Origin: Acidilobaceae archaeon | Lineage (GTDB): Archaea; Thermoproteota; Thermoprotei_A; Sulfolobales; Acidilobaceae | Direction: 5' to 3' | Length of the DNA: 10,586 nt | Assembly: GCA_027013765.1 (NCBI GenBank) | Contig: JALWGG010000166.1 | Location: 1-10,586 of the forward strand | Position numbers and translations under genes: made by a program | In this document: in pieces, positions 1 through 5,616 of the stretch | Position numbering within the stretch: position 1 is the first letter of the stretch | How the letters are laid out: every line of letters starts with the position of its first letter | Notes under the pieces: generated by a model | The model's database searches: none | What the model saw: only the letters and a program-made list of their open reading frames with translations | Told to the model about the DNA's origin: nothing

Positions 1-96
1 ATTAATACCCATACCCTCAAGAACATAAGTCAAAAACAAGGTTAAAAACACTGCTAACAACGAGGCAGAGACGATTATAGTAGCCAGCCTAGCCAC
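1..96 (-). CDS. Membrane protein of the ABC exporter cluster (partial)
   Basis: Only the first 32 codons are present and the gene continues past the left edge. It begins with GTG 7 nt after the permease stop, on the same strand, so it is probably the third gene of the transporter operon. An AGAGG stretch lies directly against the start and a G-rich run lies further upstream as a possible ribosome binding site. The visible residues start MARLATIIVSASLLAV and form one strongly hydrophobic segment (about residues 5-25) behind a short basic end. This fits a membrane anchor or a signal-anchor. It could be a second ABC permease subunit or an extracytoplasmic partner. The fragment is too short to decide the family. 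Confidence 0.55.
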   Translation of the reverse strand, partial: MARLATIIVSASLLAVFLTLFLTYVLEGMGIN

Positions 97-103
97 CTCT
101 AAT

Positions 104-856
104 CTACCCCCCTCTTAGAGACAGCTCCACAATCTTATCCTTCATAATATAGTATATAATTATAGAAACTACTAAAACAAACGCTGATACAATATAGCTG
201 GGAAGAACCAGTTTAGACAGAGTTACGTTCAACGTGAGGACCGATTCCGGGCTCTGCATCCTCCTTGCGATAACGGATATTAGCAGGTATACAAGGATTA
301 TTATAAAAAACTTTATTGTTGTAGAATATCGAGGATTAAGCACTAATACTATCATAACCATAATATACGTATATGATACTGTGGAAAACAAAATAGAAAT
401 AAATATTAACAATATAACATATAAACTGATATTAATATAAATACTGATAACAAAATATAATAATAGCAGGTATGGTATAGCTATAATTAGTCCTAGAAAC
501 AGGCTTGACAAGAGCTTTATAAGCAAAAACTCGCCAATACCATAATTCGAATAAATAAACAGGTATTCTAGGACATGATTAGTCTTCTCCTGTTCAATAG
601 CGGACGCTATAATTACACTTATAAGGAGTGCGAATAATATGTTATATGTTATAATAATAGGTAAAATAAAGCTTAATTTTACATTACTCGCGACATTGCC
701 AAGATAGTCGGCACTGGCTATATTATCGATGGCAAGCGGCATATATATGATTACAAATAACGTGAAGGCTACTATCATAAATATATTCGTTTTCAACGTG
801 AATAGTGCTTCTTGAATGCCGTCTCTAATATACCTAGTTGTACTTCTCGGATTCAT
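104..856 (-). CDS. ABC-2 type transporter permease
   Basis: Probable 250-residue integral membrane subunit of an ABC exporter, partner of the ATPase encoded just upstream. About six hydrophobic segments are visible (near residues 22-42, 61-86, 105-135, 141-170, 175-195 and 210-240). After the second segment lies the charged stretch EQEKTNHVLEYL, which resembles the E-x-E-(K/R)...LExL motif that ABC-2 permeases carry in the cytoplasmic loop contacting the ATPase. A GTG at 865 extends the frame by three codons, but it lies inside GAGGGTG (863-869). That element is a good ribosome binding site 6 nt ahead of the ATG at 856, so 856 is preferred. The start lies inside the ATPase gene, implying translational coupling. 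The gene is very A+T-rich (only about 20-38% G+C in the 60-base lines I counted), unlike the rest of the window. The substrate is unknown. Confidence 0.82.
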   Translation of the reverse strand: MNPRSTTRYIRDGIQEALFTLKTNIFMIVAFTLFVIIYMPLAIDNIASADYLGNVASNVKLSFILPIIITYNILFALLISVIIASAIEQEKTNHVLEYLFIYSNYGIGEFLLIKLLSSLFLGLIIAIPYLLLLYFVISIYINISLYVILLIFISILFSTVSYTYIMVMIVLVLNPRYSTTIKFFIIILVYLLISVIARRMQSPESVLTLNVTLSKLVLPSYIVSAFVLVVSIIIYYIMKDKIVELSLRGG

Positions 857-1796
857 TGTCGACACCCTCTAAGTAGTACTCAATATAGATGTCTTCTAGA
901 GTAGTCCTTTTAAGTTCCAGTTGCTTAACCTCTAGTTTATTCCTAATAATGTATGCTAGTAGGCCGTATGCATCCTTCATGTTCTCGAAATTCAGCGTTA
1001 AATAATTATCTTTCTCTACTATACTTGTCACCTTATCTTTAAATTCTTGATTTATTAAGTGTAGAACCTTTATATCGCCCCTAATCCTGATTACTATCTT
1101 TTCCGAGGTGGAGAGTAGCTCGTTCAGGCTTCCATGGTATACAAGCCTTCCCCTCCTCAGTATTGTAACGTTCTCTGAGAGCTCTTCTACGTCGGATAGT
1201 ATGTGGGTGGAGTATAGGATAGTTGCATCCTCCAGTTCTACGTATCTCTTGAGGAGGTCCTTGATCCTCCTCCTCCACACCGGGTCTAGCTTGTTGAGTG
1301 GCTCGTCTAGGAGTATAAGCCTCGGGCTCCCGATAAATGCCCGGGCTAGTACTACGCGTTGCCTATTTCCTGCTGATAGCTCTGAGGCCTTCTTATCCAG
1401 TATATCGTGTAGCTCGAAGTTGCTTGATACTCGTTCAACTTCATCAATACATCTCTGCTTGTCACCTATCTTTAGGTTGCAGAATCGTTGAAGGTTCATC
1501 CTGACACTTAGGCTGTTGTATAACCCCTCATACTCTCCTGCATAGCCTATGAGACTCTTTACTCCCGGGTTCCTGTAGGGGTCATGGCCGAATACCTTGA
1601 CACTGCCCTGGTCGGGTTTTAGGAGCCCTGCAACAAGCCTTATGGTAGTGGTTTTACCAGCCCCGTTATGGCCTAGTAGTGCGTGGACCGATCTATGCCT
1701 AATACTGAAGTGTATATTATCTAATGCTACTGTCCTCCCAAACTTCTTTGTAACACTATCTATCTTTACAGCCTCGCTTTGACTTGACGCATTCAT
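834..1796 (-). CDS. ABC transporter ATP-binding protein (DrrA/CcmA-like)
   Basis: A 320-residue ATPase that should power the ABC-2 permease encoded downstream. Visible motifs in order: Walker A GHNGAGKTT (42-50), a Q-loop region IGYAGEYEGLY (83-93) in which Glu or a neighbour replaces the usual Gln, signature LSAGNRQ (140-146), Walker B LILLDEP (160-166) with D-loop NKLDP (168-172), and the H-switch in STH (196-198). The last 90 residues form the accessory domain usual in DRR-type exporters, ending with TLEDIYIEYYLEG, a typical closing motif of that group. The ATG at 1796 follows GAGGT by 5 nt. The gene overlaps the permease start. DRR/ABC-2 systems usually export drugs, lipids or polysaccharides. 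Nothing here identifies the substrate. Confidence 0.9.
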   Translation of the reverse strand: MNASSQSEAVKIDSVTKKFGRTVALDNIHFSIRHRSVHALLGHNGAGKTTTIRLVAGLLKPDQGSVKVFGHDPYRNPGVKSLIGYAGEYEGLYNSLSVRMNLQRFCNLKIGDKQRCIDEVERVSSNFELHDILDKKASELSAGNRQRVVLARAFIGSPRLILLDEPLNKLDPVWRRRIKDLLKRYVELEDATILYSTHILSDVEELSENVTILRRGRLVYHGSLNELLSTSEKIVIRIRGDIKVLHLINQEFKDKVTSIVEKDNYLTLNFENMKDAYGLLAYIIRNKLEVKQLELKRTTLEDIYIEYYLEGVDNESEKYN

Positions 1797-1866
1797 ATTG
1801 ACCTCATCTCCCCACTCTACCCATGCCAGGGTTAACCGTGACGGGTCTCGGCATTGCGATGGGTTG

Positions 1867-1876
1867 TTTAATATGC
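1867..1876 (-). promoter_or_regulatory. Possible TATA element for the ABC operon
   Basis: On the minus strand the bases read GCATATTAAA. A transcript starting about 25 nt downstream would have a leader of roughly 45-50 nt before the ATPase ATG at 1796. No A/T-rich element sits closer to the gene, so this is the best candidate, but it is a weak match. Confidence 0.3.
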
Positions 1877-2044
1877 ATGGCCTGCATATCGATCTTCCTC
1901 ATACAATATTGTTTATCCCCCTTGGCCCGGTATTTATTGAGACCTGGTAATTATAGATCCGATTTTAACCTTGTAAATCCTGCAGAATATATTGTTTTCT
2001 TCGGTAGCAGTTGCTACAATAGCGTCATTCATACTTCTTAAACT

Positions 2045-2109
2045 ATACTTTAAGTATTAATATCGTCGTAGTGGCCTTTTTGACCGGCTTGTTAATAATA
2101 TTAAAGTAT
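2045..2109. repeat. Inverted repeat / palindromic patch upstream of the peptidase promoter
   Basis: ATACTTTAA (2045-2053) and TTAAAGTAT (2101-2109) are perfect 9-nt inverted copies separated by 47 nt. The left copy also sits in a compact palindrome, ATACTT-T-AAGTAT (2045-2057), and overlaps CTTAAA...TTTAAG (2037-2054). The patch ends about 40 nt upstream of the peptidase TATA box, a position where an activator or repressor could bind. In such A/T-rich DNA part of this symmetry could be chance. Confidence 0.45.
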
Positions 2110-2148
2110 TTTGAAGGAACCTTGTTTCCGTGATGGTGTTGTTTATAG

Positions 2149-2156
2149 TTTAAATA
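2149..2156 (+). promoter_or_regulatory. TATA box for the acylaminoacyl-peptidase gene
   Basis: TTTAAATA matches the crenarchaeal TATA consensus closely. The expected transcript start is near 2176-2180, about 15-19 nt before the ATG at 2195. It therefore rules out the longer in-frame starts at 2111 and 2174 as the main ones. Confidence 0.6.
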
Positions 2157-2194
2157 GTAGTGTATGCTCGTGTATGGAGTGGTGTGCATGTGCC

Positions 2195-3970
2195 ATGGTT
2201 TTGACTAGCTATCCTGTAATCGTGTCTAGGCTTGAAGAGTTATTATCGATAGAGCAGTATGGGGTTAGGGGTGTACTAGCGGGTGGCAGGCTCCTGGTCC
2301 CATCCTTTAGGGAGGGTGCTATTAATCTCTACTCCTATGACCCGTCAAAGGGTTCTTTGACGCGTCTAAACAGGGGCAAGGTTAACTTGTATGCGGAGCC
2401 TCCCTACTGGGGAGAGCGGGTTGTGATAGGCCGAGACACTACGCGGGGGCAGGAGCAGCATATACTGATCACTATTAGGGTTGATAAGCCGGGCGTGGAG
2501 GAGCCTTTAGAGGGGATGGAGCCTCTCAGAGTCATCAGTGTAGTCGATAAGGGGGATCTCATCCTGTACACCGGGTCCACCCGTGACAAGATGTCCCTCT
2601 ACACCGCTGGAGATGGGGGCATAGTTAGGGTGGCGGACTTTCAGGGTATACCGGTTGTAAACGACTATAAGGATGGATTAGCCGTGGGATCGCTATTCCC
2701 CCCGGGGAAGCCGGGGTCCTCGATCATATTCCTCACAGACACTAGGACTGGGGAGACCAGGCTATATGACCCCGGGGAGGGTAGTGTATACTCCCCCGTT
2801 TACACTAGAAGGTATGGGCTAATCCACATATATGAGGGGCCAGACTACGCAGAGTTAAGGACTCTAGACCCGGATACACTGGAGTCCTCAAGGCTTGAGC
2901 TACCGTATGAGGACCTATCTAGGTTCAACCCCACCAGCATACCCTACATAAAGGAGACGCCAGACGGCAGCCTGGTAGTAATCGCTGGTAAAAGGGGCAG
3001 GACAAGGGTCTTCCTAGATGGGAGGGATGTAGAAGCGCCTCCCGGCACACATGGGTCCGCCTACACGTATAATGACAGGATAATCCTTAGCCATACAAGC
3101 CTATCCAGGCCGCCCCGCATAATCGAGCTCGACCCCGCAAGTGGAGAGTATCGAGTGTTACTTGAGGGCAGCCTCCCCACATGGCTGCCCCCGGCACTAG
3201 CCGAGAGTAGGCTAGTCGACGTCAAGAGCTTCGATGGTTCCACAGTCCCGACATACGTGCTAAAGAGCGGGCTAGCAGGTGACGGGGGGCCTACAGTAGT
3301 ACTTGTACACGGTGGCCCCTTCGCGGAGGACTCCGACGCCTGGGACGTATTTGCAGCGTCACTAGCATCAATAGGCTTCAACGTGGTCATGCCCAATTAT
3401 AGGGGTAGCACGGGGTATGGGGAGAAGTGGAGGCTTAAGATCATAGGAGACCCCTGCGGGGGAGAGCTAGAGGATGTTGCGTCAGCGGCAAAGTGGGCTC
3501 TGGAGAGCGGGCTGGCTGGTAGGATATACGTTATGGGTTACAGCTACGGGGGCTACATGACCATGTGTGCCCTAACAAGGAAACCAGGCCTCTTCAAGGC
3601 AGGCGTAGCTGGGGCAAGCATAGTGGACTGGGTGGAGATGTATGGTCTAAGCGATGCCGTATTCCGCGGGTTCATCGAGCTACTATTCGCCGGGAAGAGG
3701 GAGCTTATGGCGGAGAGGAGCCCCATAAACCATATAGACAATATTAGAGAACCCCTATGTATAATCCACCCTCAAAACGATACAAGAACCCCGTTAAAAC
3801 CGATACTCAAGTTCATGGAGAAGGCGCTTGAGAAGGGCAAGAGCTTCGAGGCCCATATAGCACCTGACATGGGGCATACAGTCACAACAATGGACGACGC
3901 GGTAAAGATACTACTACCCGCACTACTATTCCTAGCAAGAATAGAAGCCAAGGAAGAACACCAACCATAA
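2195..3970 (+). CDS. apeH: Acylaminoacyl-peptidase (S9C prolyl oligopeptidase family)
   Basis: Cytosolic serine peptidase expected to remove N-acylated amino acids from short peptides. From the ATG at 2195 it has 591 residues, close to the roughly 580 of Aeropyrum pernix acylpeptide hydrolase. Residues 1 to about 325 form the beta-propeller, with repeated short strands and motifs such as LILYTGSTRD. The rest is an alpha/beta hydrolase domain: oxyanion-hole HGG (372-374), nucleophile Ser450 in GYSYGGYM, Asp529 in PQNDTRTP and His561 in DMGHT. These lie at a constant +5 offset from the Ser445/Asp524/His556 triad I recall for the Aeropyrum enzyme, which supports this start. The frame is open upstream to 2111, but that adds 28 Cys-rich residues and contains the TATA box. 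GGTG (2181-2184) may be the ribosome binding site. It is a single gene with its own promoter. Confidence 0.92.
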   Translation: MVLTSYPVIVSRLEELLSIEQYGVRGVLAGGRLLVPSFREGAINLYSYDPSKGSLTRLNRGKVNLYAEPPYWGERVVIGRDTTRGQEQHILITIRVDKPGVEEPLEGMEPLRVISVVDKGDLILYTGSTRDKMSLYTAGDGGIVRVADFQGIPVVNDYKDGLAVGSLFPPGKPGSSIIFLTDTRTGETRLYDPGEGSVYSPVYTRRYGLIHIYEGPDYAELRTLDPDTLESSRLELPYEDLSRFNPTSIPYIKETPDGSLVVIAGKRGRTRVFLDGRDVEAPPGTHGSAYTYNDRIILSHTSLSRPPRIIELDPASGEYRVLLEGSLPTWLPPALAESRLVDVKSFDGSTVPTYVLKSGLAGDGGPTVVLVHGGPFAEDSDAWDVFAASLASIGFNVVMPNYRGSTGYGEKWRLKIIGDPCGGELEDVASAAKWALESGLAGRIYVMGYSYGGYMTMCALTRKPGLFKAGVAGASIVDWVEMYGLSDAVFRGFIELLFAGKRELMAERSPINHIDNIREPLCIIHPQNDTRTPLKPILKFMEKALEKGKSFEAHIAPDMGHTVTTMDDAVKILLPALLFLARIEAKEEHQP

Positions 3971-4050
3971 ACCCAATACCAGTCACAGGCCCCACTAAAT
4001 CCTATTAACCCCCCAACCATAACCCACATAAAACAGCAGGACCTGCGCGG

Positions 4051-4129
4051 GCGGCCGTCGTCTAGCCTGGACTAGGACGCCGGCCTTCCAAGCCGGTGAT
4101 CCCGGGTTCAAATCCCGGCGGCCGCACCA
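4051..4129 (+). tRNA. tRNA-Gly (anticodon TCC)
   Basis: A full cloverleaf can be folded. The acceptor stem is GCGGCCG (4051-4057) with CGGCCGC (4119-4125). The D stem is GTCT/GGAC (4060-4063, 4075-4078) with an 11-nt loop. The anticodon stem CCGGC/GCCGG encloses the loop CTTCCAA, with anticodon TCC at 4087-4089. The variable loop is TGATC. The T stem CCGGG/CCCGG encloses TTCAAAT. The discriminator is A4126 and the CCA end is encoded (4127-4129). There is no intron. It reads GGA/GGN glycine codons. All stems are G+C-rich, as expected for a hyperthermophile. Confidence 0.97.
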
Positions 4130-4159
4130 CAACCAATATGTGTACTTGTGGGTGGTGTT

Positions 4160-4960
4160 ATGGGGGGGTTCTGCGGCCTGGGCTTGTCTGGGGTTAGAAT
4201 ACTAGTTACTGCGTCATCCTCAGGGATCGGGTTTGGGGTTGCGAAGGTCGTTGGTTCGTGTGGTGCAAGGGTGGCTATTACTGGTAGGGATCCTGATAGG
4301 CTTAGACGTGCCGCGGAGAAGCTGGACGCTATGGGTGTCGATGCTCATCCTATAGAGGCGGATCTTAGCGTTGAGGGTGCTGGTGCTAGGCTTGTTAGGG
4401 AAGCCGTGGAGGCGCTTGGGGGCTTAGACTCCGTTGTATTCATCCCTCCCCCTCCCCCTGGGGGCAGGTTCCTGGAGCTTGGGATGGATTCTTGGAGGGC
4501 TAGTTATAGGTTGCTGGTTGAGGCTGGGCTGGAGATCATCTATGAGTCTATATCCTTCCTAAAGGAGTCTAGGAACCCCTCAATCACGGTCATAACTAGT
4601 ATAGCCGCGTGGGAGCCGCTCCCGGGCATAGCTACTAGTAGCGTGCTTAGGCCGGCACTCCACGGGCTGGTTACACTTCTAGCCAGGGAGCTTGGTAGCC
4701 TGGGTATTAGGGTTAACGGTATTGTTCCAGGCTATATATTGACTGATAGGCTTAGGGAGGTCGCTGCTATGAGGGCCAAGGCTAGGGGGACTAGCATCGA
4801 TGACGAGCTCAAGTCGCTCGCCGGGGAGGTCCCCCTAGGTAGGGTTGGGGCTCCGGAGGATATAGGATGGCTCGTCGCCTTCCTGGCATCGCCCCAGGCC
4901 AGATATATTAATGGTGCGCTGATCCCAGTCTCTGGCGGGCTTCACAGGTCTACACGCTAG
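4160..4960 (+). CDS. Short-chain dehydrogenase-like protein with degenerate active site
   Basis: A 266-residue Rossmann-fold protein of the SDR superfamily, FabG-like in shape. Numbered from the ATG at 4160, the nucleotide-binding loop is TASSSGIG (17-24; classical TGxxxGIG). The NNAG region is replaced by a proline run (FIPPPPPGG, 94-102). The catalytic Ser is kept (TSIAA, Ser147), but the YxxxK positions read S160-x3-R164. The proline-glycine turn (VPGYILTD) and the C-terminal INGALIPVSGG are normal. From memory, this matches an aberrant BKR-like SDR subgroup (cd05344) that includes an Aeropyrum member. Its reaction is therefore uncertain: it may use other residues, or bind nucleotide without reducing a substrate. 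GTG at 4148 is an alternative start, but GGGTGG (4150-4155) fits as the ribosome binding site for 4160. It lies 30 nt behind tRNA-Gly and may share its transcript. Confidence 0.85.
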   Translation: MGGFCGLGLSGVRILVTASSSGIGFGVAKVVGSCGARVAITGRDPDRLRRAAEKLDAMGVDAHPIEADLSVEGAGARLVREAVEALGGLDSVVFIPPPPPGGRFLELGMDSWRASYRLLVEAGLEIIYESISFLKESRNPSITVITSIAAWEPLPGIATSSVLRPALHGLVTLLARELGSLGIRVNGIVPGYILTDRLREVAAMRAKARGTSIDDELKSLAGEVPLGRVGAPEDIGWLVAFLASPQARYINGALIPVSGGLHRSTR

Positions 4961-5475
4961 GCCTCCAGTAGATCCATCATTATCTTCCTCAGCTTTTCAT
5001 CGCCGGCTGTTACCTTATCCAGGGCTTTTATTGATGATTCCTCGATCTCCTTAACATCCTTAAACCCCTCAGTCATGTATCTTCTAGCCCTTAGTATCGT
5101 TGCAGCGAGCTCTGAGGCCCTAGCAATCCTAGCCTCAATACTTGAGCTGTGCTCGAATTCCTTGTAGAGCTGCTCAACCCAGCCACTGATGCGTGCCACA
5201 GCCTCCTCTTCAACCCTGGTCTTGTCGATGCCTGAGACCTTGGCAATGTCCCCGATCAATGCCTCCCCCATATCATGGGCCAGTGCTATAGCCGCTGCCT
5301 TATGGGGGTCGACCTCCACACCCTCATCCTTGAGCCTGTACCCCGCTTCGAGTGCTATGACTGCGGATGCAAACAAGTGCTCTGCAACGGTCTCCGCGAG
5401 CGTGCTGGGGACCCCCCTGAGCATCCATCCAGTCCTTGCCAGGCTGGATAGTGCTGTGATTATCCTATACAACAT
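4957..5475 (-). CDS. HD-domain phosphohydrolase (YfbR/HDDC2-like)
   Basis: A 172-residue, mostly helical cytosolic protein of the HD superfamily. Its closest style is the 5'-deoxynucleotidase (YfbR) and HDDC2 group, which hydrolyses deoxynucleoside monophosphates. Visible motifs, numbered from the ATG at 5475: VPSTLAETVAEH with metal ligand His33; LAHDMGEALIGDI with His67-Asp68 and Glu71/Asp76. The last ligand, normally the Asp of an ADKLE-type segment, falls in RASELAA, where Ser121-Glu122 stand instead, so metal binding may differ. GTG at 5484 would add three residues but lies within GGGTGG (5481-5486), which is well placed as the ribosome binding site for the ATG at 5475. The gene is convergent with the SDR gene and shares its stop tetranucleotide. 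The substrate is not known. Confidence 0.8.
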   Translation of the reverse strand: MLYRIITALSSLARTGWMLRGVPSTLAETVAEHLFASAVIALEAGYRLKDEGVEVDPHKAAAIALAHDMGEALIGDIAKVSGIDKTRVEEEAVARISGWVEQLYKEFEHSSSIEARIARASELAATILRARRYMTEGFKDVKEIEESSIKALDKVTAGDEKLRKIMMDLLEA

Positions 5476-5518
5476 GTCCGCCACCCGCGTGGAATAAACT
5501 ATCTAATCCTAGATTATG

Positions 5519-5526
5519 TATATTAA
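5519..5526 (-). promoter_or_regulatory. TATA box for the HD-domain gene
   Basis: The minus strand reads TTAATATA. A start of transcription about 25 nt downstream (near 5496) would give a leader of about 20 nt that includes the GGGTGG ribosome binding site at 5481-5486. Confidence 0.45.
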
Positions 5527-5570
5527 CTATGACTGGTAGCAATCCTGTTGAACACAAGGTGCCCGGCCTA

Positions 5571-5578
5571 CTTTATTA
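5571..5578 (+). promoter_or_regulatory. Possible TATA box for the ACT-MgtE gene
   Basis: TTTATTAT would place the transcript start near 5600, leaving a short leader with GGTG (5606-5609) 7 nt before TTG 5617. If this is right, the in-frame starts at 5548 and 5578 are not used. The A/T stretch at 5514-5527 is an alternative promoter for a start at 5548. Confidence 0.35.
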
Positions 5579-5616
5579 TGAGTAGCCTGTCCTCCTATAC
5601 TGACTGGTGTAGGGTA

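Larger units (their letters stand above)
1797..2194. other. Intergenic region between the ABC cluster and the peptidase gene
   Basis: About 400 nt with no convincing gene. It should hold divergent promoters for the minus-strand ABC operon and the plus-strand peptidase. A 72-codon open frame at 1823-2041 has no ribosome binding site and no recognisable motif, so I treat it as chance. The right half (2037-2156) is A/T-rich, with short inverted repeats and the peptidase TATA box. I see no tRNA or C/D-box RNA here. Confidence 0.7.

Noticed and set aside
1823..2041. 72-codon plus-strand frame in the gap after the ABC cluster, partly hydrophobic
   Set aside because: No ribosome binding site, no recognisable motif, and composition like the surrounding non-coding DNA; probably a chance open frame.
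2111..2194. Cys-rich N-terminal extension of the peptidase as a possible metal site
   Set aside because: A TATA box lies inside it and family length fits the later ATG; most likely not translated.
5033..5080. TGATGAT as a possible C box of a C/D guide RNA
   Set aside because: No D/D' CTGA boxes at suitable distance, and it lies within the HD-domain coding sequence.
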